Assembly: GCA_037962975.1 (NCBI GenBank) | Contig: CM075675.1 | Span: 2,552,001-2,616,000 of the forward strand | Source of the DNA: Clitoria ternatea | Lineage: Eukaryota; Streptophyta; Magnoliopsida; Fabales; Fabaceae | Direction of reading: 5' to 3' | Length of the DNA stretch: 64,000 nucleotides | Part shown: positions 25,511 through 35,984 of the stretch, piece after piece | Layout of the letters: the number at the start of each line of letters is the position of its first letter | Position numbering within the stretch: position 1 is the stretch's first letter | The notes under the pieces: model-generated | Seen by the model: only the letters and a program-made list of their open reading frames with translations | Databases searched by the model: none | What the model was told of the DNA's origin: nothing | Program-made: the position numbers and the translations under genes

Positions 25511-25843
25511 CATAGGAGTACGGATTGAGGTGGATGCTTCTCAATCGTAAGGATTCAATTTTCGTATCCGAAATCAGAGACCATCAGTATTCTACTAGCC
25601 CCCTAGCTTATATGAGGAATTAGTAGATTTGCTCATATGAGCTATATCGATCGTAGTACGTTTGGATTTCGAAATCGTACCGATGTGTAAATATCCGCTC
25701 TGAGGACAAGGTTCCGTTGTAATGGATCGCTTGAGGGCGGATTAGGACAATGAGAATCTCAGAAGTTTATTAAATTTCGCAACCCTTGGTATTCGGGTAA
25801 TGGTGGCCACGTTCCCCATGATTGGACATTTAATGTCTTTACT

Positions 25844-25849
25844 CACGTG
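25844..25849 (+). promoter_or_regulatory. G-box upstream of antisense unit 2
   Basis: CACGTG in the same CACGTGGGC context as 21355-21360. Both are preceded by a GACATT-AATG-CTTTA block and followed by a CATTATTGCG and AATAACCGTC-like block. The duplication therefore includes the upstream region as well as the ORF. Confidence 0.5.
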
Positions 25850-26251
25850 GGCGAGCCATTATTGCGTTAAATGCGCATGTCTTAATAACCGTCACTTAGG
25901 GGCTTGTTGGGCCTAGAATTTGGATTTAATAGGCCCATTTAGAAAGCTCTGTGACGAAACGATGGCATTTTGGCGCCTTTGGGTTAAAAACGACAATTTT
26001 AACCCTCTAAACGGGGAGTCGTTTGAGGGTAAACGACAGGTTACCTTGAGTCGGTATTTGAATTTTCATGCCCTGAAAAAGGCATATTTGGCAATCTCAG
26101 TTACCATCTCTTCTAATTCTCTTGACGAACCTCTGCAAAAGTTTCGAGAAGATTATCGTGTCTGCCTCTGTGAATCTTAATTCACTATCCTCATCCATCC
26201 TTAGGTAACCACTTTCTTTCCATACTTTGTGTCTCATTTCAATATCTGAAA

Positions 26252-28814
26252 ATGTCTAGGAAAGGTGTTAGTTTTAGTGGTATTAGCCCTAGAGGAAGAG
26301 GAGGAAGGGCCTTCAATCGAAACCCCACAGTTCGTGGTGGGAGGATTCCAGTGGTCTTCCAATCGAAGCCACTAAGCTCAGAGAGGGAGGCGTCGCCGTA
26401 TCAGAGGCGAAGGGCGATTATACCCTCTTCAGAATCCTCCTCTAGTGAGAGTGTTGAGAGTGGTGACCTGTATGTTTCTGACGATGTGGATTTTTACCGC
26501 AGTGTAAAAGCTTTCACAATGGTGGTGAAGAAAACGACTGGGGGAAAACCATCTGGAGGGGAAGCACCCTCTCAGTAATACATACTGAAGACAGCATCCG
26601 GGCTATGTAACGTGGTTGCACACCGGATAGATTGGGTAAAATTCCAAAAGAAACGCCCATTCAGTTGGGTGGCTGAAGAATTTCGTGAAATAGCATCAGT
26701 TCACGCTCGAGAGGACGGAGCGGAGTTGGAGCCGCGTTTCACGGTCTTCAAGAAGGACAAATACAAAAAGTGCTTCATGGTGATAGCTCCGCTGCCATCC
26801 GATCGAATTTGTCATACTCCGGACGAAAGGTCCCTGTATATGTATGACTTTCTATTTTTGAACCTTGGTGTGCGTTTTCCCCTTTCGAAGTTTCAGATGG
26901 GTGTTCTGAGATTCCTGGACTGCGCTCCTTCGCAGCTTCACCCCAACGGACGGGGATTAGTCCGTTCTCTTGAAGTGCTTGGGGAGCACTTCAACTTCAA
27001 ACCGACGGTGGCCATGCTTTTCTATTTTGCTCAAGTGGTCCGTCGTGCAAATAAAGAGAAGGGGGGAGTGAGCTTGATATCCCTCCGGACTCTCTCCAAG
27101 GTTATCAACTTTGAGGCGTACACTGACTCCACCAAAGTTGATGGACATTCATTCAAGTCCTATTTCATGAAGATTAGCGTTCACCCTGATGAGTCAGTTT
27201 TTTGGTTAACTGAAGATGGGATTCCGAAGTTCCCAGTGGCTTGGACGCACGAGCATTTTTTATTGACCTCCCAGGCGTACTACACTGAGGAGGATGAACT
27301 AAGCCCGTCTTCAGTTTCTGTTCTTTTCGCCCTTCAATCCTACACCGCCTCGCATCAATTTTTCTCTTGCAGGCGTTTGTTAGGATCATGGTCTACCCGC
27401 GAGGAATATCTGCGTAATTTTCCTGCTATTTTTCATGTTTTATCGTATCATGCCTTGAAGTCTTTGATTTCTAACCATGTTGTTTGGTTTTGCAGTTGAA
27501 ATTGAAGCTGTGTCACCAGAGATGGAAAAACTGAAGGGGCTCAAAGCTGGAGTGAATTCCGTGACAGCTGAAAATGACATTCAAGCGAAACGGAATTCGA
27601 AGAAAGCTACAGCTGAGACTATCATTTTAACCTCATCTGCTGGTGACGATATTCCCTTGCTAGAGGGCGGATCTGAGGGGGTTGCGATTGAGAAGGTCGG
27701 AGAGAAGAAGAAAAGGACAAAACGCGGTTCCTCAAAGACCTCGGATCGTCAACCTTCTCCCAAGAAACAAAAAATTTCAAGTGAGGGTGCTGATCCGGAG
27801 CTTTCAAAGGGAAAGATGGTGGAAGAGTCCACTCTGGATGCGGGATCCACTCCGGATGCCCCAGGCGACGGGATCACTTATGGTGCAAAGCCAATAACGA
27901 CTTATTTTGCACCCAAAGTTGCTCGCCCCCTTCAAAGTAGCTCCGGTCTTGCACAATATTTGGTATACGAGGGTTCTGTTCCTGAGGGTGTTCCTGAAAC
28001 TCCGTACAAGCTGAAGCCCTCATTGAAGAGTGAAGAGGTAACAAAAGCTTGCGATGCCGGACAGAAACACCTGGTAGAATTATCCGGGCTCTTAAGATCG
28101 GTTCGCAAGCTTTCAGAAGAGAATGAGAGGCTCAGCTTGTTAGTTGGCAAGGTTAACGATCTTAGCGTTGCTGCTGCTAAGGACAAGGCAACCATCCTCC
28201 GTCTAGAAGGTAAATTAGAAGCTTCCAAAGAGGAAGGATATAAGAAGGATGAAGAAATTGCTAGATTGAAGTACCTTGCCAAGGAGTTGGAGGTCCAAGT
28301 AGCTGACCAAAAGAGAATCAATTCCGAACTCCATTCCGGTCTTTGTACGGAGAAGGAACGCTCTTCAAAGCTGGAAGAGGAGCTTAAGGAAGTGAAAATT
28401 GTTTATTCTCGAGGAACCGAAGATTGGTCGTGTAAGGAGAAGGAGCTGCTCTCAAAGTTGGCGGACACAAAAGCAGAATTTGACGAGGCTGTAGATATGT
28501 GTGATCAAGCAGTCAAAGAATCCTTTGGGTTGGCTGTTCGTTAAATTCAATACCGGAATCCCAAGGTGAAACTTAACCTGAATGGTATTGATCCGTTCTA
28601 TGAGTTTCATCAAGGGAAACTGGTGGCCATCGTTGAAAACCGTCATGTAAGTCCGCCTGACACGCCATACGAGTTTGCTCCTTTACCTGAAGGCCAATCA
28701 ATGGGACCTTCTCTTCTTAAGCTTATAAGTACAGGAACGGACCCCAGTGCGGATAAAGGCAAGACCGGGGGTAAAGGCAAAGGGAAGGAAGGAGAAACAA
28801 GCCGCAAAAACTAG
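26252..28814 (+). pseudogene. Antisense extra ORF 2 of the Tat element, broken by two stops
   Basis: This is a paralogue of the ORF at 22048-24318, read as exons 26252-27413 and 27496-28814. The 82-bp intron is at the same codon as in copy 1. The domain part is clearly related: WVAEEFREIASVHAREDGA, MYDFLFLNLGVRFPLSKFQM and LDCAPSQLHPNGRG, followed by a coiled coil and LNLNGIDPFYEFHQGKLV. It has a longer, serine- and arginine-rich N-terminus (MSRKGVSFSGISPRGRGGRA) than copy 1. In-frame TAA codons at 26576-26578 and 28542-28544 interrupt it; otherwise the frame is intact across about 826 codons. The first TAA separates the N-terminal extension from the domain, so translation from an internal start is possible but speculative. 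Confidence 0.82.
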
Positions 28815-28864
28815 TGCCTTCCTTTTTTTCTTTTTTCTTTTTATTGATTCAAATTCGCTGTGTT

Positions 28865-28880
28865 CCGGGATCAGCTCCGG
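28865..28880 (+). promoter_or_regulatory. Conserved 3' motif after antisense ORF 2
   Basis: CCGGGATCAGCTCCGG matches the motif after ORF 1 except for one base. It is followed by A/T-rich sequence with AATAAAAG at 28920-28927, a possible polyadenylation signal. Confidence 0.45.
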
Positions 28881-28949
28881 ATTATTGAACAAATTTCTTT
28901 GTATAATATTCATTTGATCAATAAAAGAACGATTTGCCTTTATATGCAT

Positions 28950-29640
28950 GTGTACCGAGTCATTCCGGATTTAAGTAATGAATGTCAGATAATATAAAAT
29001 CATCATTCCGGATTTGTACATGCGAGATGAAGAACGGATAGTGGTATATAACTATCGTTTTTCATGTATAGGCGTTCTGACAGCCAAAGATTTGATTTGA
29101 CAGGAGAGATAGAGTATCTTTTTGTCAAATGTGAGTAATTTGATGTATAAAAGCCTGGTAGAAATCGTATTTTGTTTTTCAAAGGTCAGGCCTTTTGGTC
29201 GTAAATACCATGATAAAGAATAGCCGTTGTGGGTAAACATGTCATTGTCATGAGAATGGCTTGTAATGTTAATCTTGAGGGGAAGTGATAATGAGATCGT
29301 TTCAGTAAGAGTTCATTCCCCAAGATATTCGTTTGACTATTAATACTGTCCCCTAGTATTATTGGGTGAGCAGTACTTTGCATAAACTCTGAGTGATGTT
29401 TCCACGTGAAAGTTTTTTGAGAGTGAGGATTTCGAGTGGAGATTCCTCTGCTTGACGATTGCAAATATAAATATTTCCGACTGAAAGGTTCCGGGTGAAT
29501 ATGCCTCAGATTGTGGCATACCCGAATGAATTATTTTTGGGTCGGAGTTTGCGAGTCAGACTTCAATTGAAGAATTGATGACTCAGAGTTTAAAGCTATA
29601 AAACTTCCAAATAAGGAACTTCAAGAAAGAGTATTAATTT
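28950..29640. other. Non-coding part of the Tat 3' region
   Basis: No ORF of substance. It contains a polypurine-tract-like CTAGGGGAC on the minus strand at about 29350-29359, flanked by TATTAAT/GTATTATTG. Confidence 0.4.
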
Positions 29641-30262
29641 GGAGTTCAGTATAACTTACTTGTTGCGTTTGGAGTTCGGTTTGGTCCTACAATCCATATC
29701 GTATTTGGTGTTCGGTTTAATCCTACTAACCGTTCTTCAATGGGTTTTTTGGTTTTACCCAATGACAATTCTTCATCGACGTTCGGTCAATCCTACTAGT
29801 CGTACTCAGAGTTCGGTTTAATCCTACAATCCGAGCCTTCAACACGGGGTTCGGATCAGGGCTAGTCCTGAACCTACTGCGCCCGTTACTTGGGGTTCAG
29901 CGTGGTCTTAAAGAAGAACCAGCTTACTGCGCCCAAGCCTTCAATACGGTGTTGGGTTCTACCCTTTTACCGCTCTTAGAATGGGGTTCGGTTCAATCCT
30001 ACAACCCATTTCCTGAGGTTCAGTTTAATCCTACAGCTCAGGTCTTCACCGGTGTTCAGCCAAACTTACTAACCGTACCCAGAGTTCGGTTTAATCCTAC
30101 AATCCGGGCCTTCAGTTACTTAGACACACTCGAGGAGTTACATCGTCAATTACAGAATGGGTAATTGAGATCATCCGTCCTGAGTATGCTCTTGTGCGCT
30201 GCACATATTCGAGGAGTTACATCGTCAACCACAGAATAAGTAGTTGAGATCATCCGTCCTGA
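29640..30262. repeat. GTTCGGTTTAATCCTAC repeats and two 57-bp repeat copies
   Basis: GTTCGGTTTAATCCTAC(A/T)A(A/T)CC and shorter variants recur about ten times from 29641 to 30110, at irregular spacing. Two copies of the 57-bp repeat also seen at 24.8-25.5 kb follow at 30129-30260. This is the start of the element's 3' region, just downstream of pol in sense. Confidence 0.75.
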
Positions 30263-30446
30263 ATATGTTTTTGTACGCCGGATGAACTGAAAATCACAGC
30301 ATGAGAAAAACTCGAAAGAGTTAAATTGTTGTGAGAGATTCTTATTAAATCAAAAATAAGAATTACAATGAAAGCGTAGCTGGGAAAATAATTTCTCCAG
30401 TATTCAATCAAAAATGAGGATAGGAGAATGTGTATTGTTCCACCAG

Positions 30447-31445
30447 CTAGCTATAGTAGATGCGTAAGTTTTGGGTGTTCCACTTATTTCGGATTGGAGT
30501 GCCATCAAGGTTCTCAAGGCGGTAAGAGCCTTTGCCAGTAACCTCGGATACCCTGTATGGGCCTTCCCAGTTTGGGGCTAGTTTGCCTTGATGAGCAAAT
30601 TTGTTCCCTATACTTGCTTTTCTCAAAACCAAATCTCCGACGTTGAAAGTCCTTGATTGAACTCGCTTGTTGTATCGGAGAGCAACTTTGGCTTTGATAG
30701 CTTGGTCCCTGACAAATGCATCTTCTCTGAGTTCTTGTATGACATCCATTTCTGACGCCAAATTAGCATTATTAGACGCTTCAGAGAAGTATTTGACCCT
30801 TGTGGAAGCAATCTGCAGTTCCAAGGGTATTATTGCCTCTACCCCGTATGTCAGGCGATATGGGGATTCGTTAGTAGATGAATGAGGCGTTGTCCGGTAT
30901 GCCCACAGAACGTGGCATAGCTGGTCTGTCCATCTGCCCTTGGCTTCACCAAGGCGTTTCTTTAGTCTTTTCAGCACTTCCCTGTTGGCCACTTCAGCTT
31001 GGCCGTTGGTTTGGGGATGTTCAACGGATGAGAATATCTGAGTTATTCCTAACCCTTCGAGTAAATCTGTGAATTTTCTATCCGTGAATTGGGTGCCATT
31101 ATCTGTGACAATCCGTGCTGGGACCCCGAACCGTGTTATAATGTTTTCATACATGAAACGACGAGTTCGGGCTGAAGTGATATGTACCACCGGCTCTGCT
31201 TCTATCCACTTAGTGAAATAGTCGACCCCTACAATGAGATATTTGATGCCCCCAGGAGCAGTTGGAAAGGGGCCCAGAATATCCAATCCCCATTGGTAGA
31301 AGGGCCATGGAACAGCGGATGTGAAGAGTTCTTCCGCCGGTGTGTGGTGAAGATTGGAGAATTTTTGGCAAGCATCGCATTTTTTAACGAAGTCAATGGA
31401 GTCCTGCTTCATCGTGGGCCACCAGTATCCAGCCCTGAGGATTTT
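30447..31445 (-). pseudogene. Tat integrase region of the pol frame
   Basis: This is the C-terminal part of the single gag-pol frame. It should insert element DNA into the host genome. The zinc-finger cysteines are in KKCDACQKF. The catalytic residues are visible as D in WGLDILGPF, D in VTDNGTQF and E in NGQAEVANR. A C-terminal chromatin/DNA-binding part ends ...KWNTQNLRIYYS at a normal stop (30447-30449). The stretch itself is open, but it is cut off from the upstream frame by a TGA at 31446-31448, so it is not expected to be made as part of the polyprotein. Confidence 0.92.
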
Positions 31446-31907
31446 TCACATTAAGCTTCTTCTTCCGGCGTGGTGTCCACATTGTCCTCCATGCACTTCC
31501 TCCATTACGTCTTGCACCTCATTCTCTTTAAGACAAATCAAATAGGGCACAGAGAGCGCCCTTCTGTAAAGATTACCATCAATCATAGTGAAGTATGGTA
31601 ATTCCCTCCTTATCCTCGTCTTTTCCTTCTCATCCGTAGGCAGCTGTCCATCGGCCAAATAACGGATGTAGGGGGCCATCCATGTATCTCCATAAAGAGA
31701 GTTTGTCATTATGGCATTTAGAGAAGGGAAAAGAGGAATGCTGGGCGACGTTAGTGTGCTTTGAACCAGCGTAGTTGTGCTACCTGGTCGTTTGGTGCTT
31801 GCTAATCTGGAGAGTATATCCGCTCTAGTATTCTCTTCGCGTGGAACATGCTTGAATTCCATTTTTAAGAATTTCTCTCTCAACTCCTTGACACAGTTCA
31901 AGTATAA
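31446..31907 (-). pseudogene. Tat pol linker: end of second RNase H-like domain to integrase zinc finger
   Basis: This segment of the same frame holds the end of the archaeal-type RNase H domain (FKHVPREENTRADILSRLAS). A spacer and the histidines of the integrase zinc finger (EEVHGGQCGHHAG) follow. It is bounded by in-frame stops at 31908-31910 and 31446-31448. Frame arithmetic shows there is no frameshift with its neighbours. Confidence 0.88.
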
Positions 31908-33299
31908 TTAGAGTTGAGGTTTACGAGCCTGATAATCTCCTAAGATTTGTGAAATCACCAGTTGTGAATCACTGTAGAGCGTCGCCTCAGAAGCTCCGAT
32001 GTCAATTGCAGCTCTCAGTCCAGCCAAACAAGCTTCGTACTCAGCTTGGTTGTTGGAGGTTTTGAAATTGAAACGAAGGGAGATTTCCAGGTGTACTCCG
32101 TCATCACTTTCTAGAACTACACCTGCTCCAGAGCCTCTTTGGTTCGATGAACCATCAACATAAATGGTCCAATGGACACGAGGGGAATCTGGATCAGTCC
32201 CTGTCATTTCTACAATAAAATCAGCCAGGACTTGAGCTTTAATGGCGCTTCGGGGTTCGTAGGATATATCAAACTCAGAGAGTTCGATAGACCACTTGAT
32301 CATCCTCCCAGCGAGGTCGGGCTTAATCAAAACAGAGCAAAGTGGTAAATCCGTTCTCACTATGATCGGATGGGCGTGAAAGTACGGACGCAGCCGTCGA
32401 GAGGCCCAAACAACAGCGAGGGCAGCCTTTTCAATTTTTTGATACCGGATTTCAACACCTTGTAAGGTTTTGCTAGTGAAATAGACCGGTCTCTGTCCGT
32501 TAGGAGTTTCTTTTATCAAGGCAACGCCCAAAGCTTCATCTGAAATAGCCAAGTATAGGATGAGTGTGTCTTCGGGGTCAGGCTTTGTGAGAATGGGAGG
32601 CTTGGACAACACCTCCTTAAGCTCTTGGAATGCTTTCTCTTGTTCCTGTCCCCACTCGAATTTCTTGGACTTTTTCAGTATCTTATACAGAGGGAGGGAT
32701 CTGTGAGCCATCTTTGGCATGAATCGTGCCAAGGCTGCCACTTTGCCATTCAAGGATTGGACTTCTCTAAGATTCTTTGGACTTTGCATGTCTAGAATCG
32801 TTTGGCATTTCCCTGGATTGGCTTCAATACCGCGTTGAGTTAACATGAAACCCAAGAACTTCCCAGCAGGGATAGCGAAGGTGGATTTCATCGGGTTTAG
32901 CCTCATGTTAAATTCTCTCAAACGGGTGAATACTTGGCGTAGGTCTTCAATATGATCACCTCCAACCGGTGTCTTGGCTATTATATCATCAATGTAGACT
33001 TCAACAAGTTTGGTATGCATACCTTTGAAAACCTTGTTGATCATGCGCTGATATGTTGCCCCAGCATTTTTCAGGCCGAAGGGCATAACTGTATAGCAAA
33101 AGACACCGCGATCATTTATGAAAGCTGTTTTTTCTTGATCCTCTTCGCACATCGGAATCTGGTTGTAACCCGAATAAGCATCCATGAAGCTCAGGTATTG
33201 ATAACCAGAGGAATCATCTACCATCCGATCTATATTAGGAAGAGGATAAGGATCTTTTGGACAGCAGCGGTTGAGGTCCACATAGTCAATGCACATTCT
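31908..33299 (-). pseudogene. Tat reverse transcriptase and RNase H domains
   Basis: The reverse transcriptase starts at MCIDYVDLNRCCPKD and contains FMDAYSGYNQI, MPFGLKNAGATYQR and the catalytic YIDDIIAKT. The gypsy RNase H follows (FTSKTLQGVEIRYQ..EKAALAVVWA). Then comes a second RNase H-like domain, DGSSNQRGSGAG...NNQAEYEACLAGL...YSDSQLV. Having both domains is characteristic of the Tat lineage. A stop at 33300-33302 falls just before the first motif, at a position where the family has a tryptophan, and another at 31908-31910 ends the segment. Confidence 0.93.
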
Positions 33300-35918
33300 T
33301 CATTTGCCATTGGACTTACGGACCATCACCACATTTGAGAGCCAAGAGGAATAACGGATTTCCTTGATAAATCCGGCCTTCAGCAATTCCTCAGTTTGCT
33401 GGCAAGCTGCCTTCTGTTTCTCTGGGCCCAATCTTCTTTTCTTCTGGGCTACCGGTTTCGTCTCTGGGTAGACGGATAATTTATGACAGCAGAAAGCAGG
33501 GTCTATGCCAGGCATATCGGCTGCAGTCCATGCAAAGAGGTCTTTAAATTCTTGCAGGAGTGTTAGTAGTCGCTGCTCCATCTCTGTATCTAGCTTGTCA
33601 TTGATATGGGTGATCTTTTCTGGAGAATCTCCCAAGACGATGTCCCTGGAACTTCCATCCGGTGTGGGCTTTAATGGGTTGGACGGATCAATGTTCAAAT
33701 CCGCCCTAGGGTCCAGGTCGACAAGGCTTACAGATCCAGCAGCAGCTCCAGCATCATTGAGCTTCCTCTTCTTATTGGAGGCATCTAGCTTTGTCATGTT
33801 GAGGCTAAGGTTGTAACAGTACCTAGCCATCTCTTGATCACCCCGGATAGATGAAACAGAATTATCCTTGTCAATGAACTTGATAAGGAGATGTGGGGTT
33901 GATACAATTGCCTCCATTGCATTTAGTGTGGGGCGGCCTATGATGCCATTAAATGGTGATTTGACATCAATCACTAGCACTCGGGACTTAACCGTCCTGG
34001 CCCCTGGTTCGCCTTCAAACGAAATAAGGGTGTCAAGATACCCTTTGGTCGACTGCTTTGCTCCGTTGAAAGCTGTTAGTTCCTGCGTATAAGGTTGTAA
34101 GTCTGAGTCTTTAAAACCCATTCTTTCAAAGCAATTATAGAAAATAACATCGCAGGAACTTCCCTGGTCAACAAGGATTCTTCGGACGTCCTTGTTGGCT
34201 ATCACTGTCGTGATGACCACAGCATCATCACCACCAGGAATGGTCGGGCCAAAATCCTCATCGGAGAAAGAGATCGTTGGAGCCTCAATCCCACCTCTGA
34301 ATGGGCGATTGTCTTTGACTTTTCCCTGCACAGATAGAATCATTCTATGATGATTCTTACGAGCTGTAATTGAAGCTCCTCCTCCGACGAATCCTCCAGC
34401 AATCATGTCAATGACTTCACGCCGACCTTGACGCTGTTGCTGAGGCATACCGTCCTTGTGCGGTATTTCGTCCGTTATCACTCCCTTTTGTTTCTCCGAG
34501 GCAGAGAACTTTCTGACCGGATTACGATTATTGTCATCCCCGTCATCTGGATCCCTTTCTCTTTTCTCATTCCGATCCACTCTGTCAAAAGATTTCTCTT
34601 TGAACAGGTATTGTTTTAACTTGCCTTCTCTAATTAGCGTCTCAACCGCGTTCTTTAGAGCTTGGCATTCATCAGTGGAATGACCATTCTGTTCGTGAAA
34701 ATCGCAGTATTTACGGGGATTTCCTGGCCTTTTCATGGGAGCTGGCCTTCTGATGCCATATATGCTGAAAGCTGGCCATCCAACCTCTCTCAAAATCTGA
34801 GATGGTTTGGCAGATAGTTGTGCATAATGGCTGAAGGAGTTAACATGCCTTTCTCGAGGTCGAGGAGAGTGGTTATTGACTCTGGGATTGGTGAATGGCC
34901 TCTCCAGGCGCTCTGACCTCGTTTTCTCCTTACCCTTCTGGGCTTGGGAAGGTGGTGCTGATGGCTTCTTCTTTGCAGCCATGGCCTCCAAGTGCATCTC
35001 TATACTCACGTATTTGGAGGCTTTTTTCCTGAACTCCTCAAAAGTTACAGGAGGGCTTTTCGCTAAAGAAAGAGCAAAAGCTGATCCTGGCTGCAACGCC
35101 TCAATAACAATATGCAGCTTAATAGACTCCGTGAGGTTAGGAACCAGGGCTGCTTCCTTGTAGAACCTCTTCAAGAAGTCTTTTAAGCCTTCATTTTCAC
35201 CTTGCTTAATCTGAGCCAAGGTATGAGACGTCCTGGGCACATCTCTGGAGATGACAAAGTGAGTCTCAAAAATAGCTGCCATCTCAGCCCAAGAATCTAT
35301 GGATCCAGAAGGTAAACCTTTAAACCACCCGAGGGCCTCCTCAGATAATGTTCGAGGGAACATTCGGCACATCACATCTTCATCAGCCCCCAAGTACATG
35401 GCTTCAAATACGTAAGCATCAAGGTGCTTAGTAGGATCAGTTTCTCCATTGTATTTCCCAATGGAAAGTGGCTGAGTAGTTTGAAGGTGCTTGGGGATGT
35501 GGATGCTCATAAGTCTTCTTGAAAAAGGAACTTTTAGCTTGTAAAACACTGGAGGTGCTGCCGTTGACTCCCTCTTCCTTTGGGAAGCCTCATCTTCAGA
35601 ATCACGAGTTTGTTCTCCCTCGTCAAACGTAGGGATCTTTGAGTATTAGAGAGTGGTGGACTTTTCACCATCAGTTGTACGGGGGGTGTTTCGCGTGCGA
35701 GATGATTCTTTATCCTCGCTTTACTTTCTTTCTCTTCGCAATTCAGCGAGTTCCCTCTGAAGTTGGCTGATCAGCTCATCACGAGGATCAGGATTAGAGA
35801 CTGTTACTATCTTCTTTGAGCTGCCCCCATGAGAATCAAAGTTGAGCTTCCTGAAGACGTTGGGGTTCGTTCTGTCTTCAGGCTGATTTTCTACGAAATC
35901 ATGTGCTTCGCCTTCCAT
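33300..35918 (-). pseudogene. Tat gag and protease region
   Basis: The reading starts with ATG at 35918 (MEGEAHDFVENQPEDRTN), 67 bp inside the 5' LTR boundary. It contains the gag core (PKHLQTTQPLSIGKYNGETD, WFKGLPSGSIDSW, FLKRFYKEAALVP). A zinc motif follows (YCDFHEQNGHSTDEC), then an aspartic protease with active site VDQGSSCDV and flap/terminal motif FNGIIGRPTLNAM. In-frame TAA codons at 35721-35723 and 35646-35648 cut off the first 65 residues and the next short piece. The downstream 749-codon stretch is open to the TGA at 33300-33302. The normal product would be a particle protein plus the protease that cuts the polyprotein. Confidence 0.9.
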
Positions 35919-35965
35919 TGTGGATTACTTGCTCTTTTCAATAGATATGGGAATAACTTTATCGC

Positions 35966-35983
35966 GTCCCACCGGGCGTGCCA
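35966..35983 (-). other. Primer binding site of the Tat element
   Basis: On the minus strand TGGCACGCCCGGTGGGAC begins one base after the 5' LTR end. TGG plus this position is what a tRNA 3' end would pair with. I cannot name the tRNA. The same junction is recognisable in the decayed relative near 42915-42936. Confidence 0.6.
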
Positions 35984-35984
35984 A

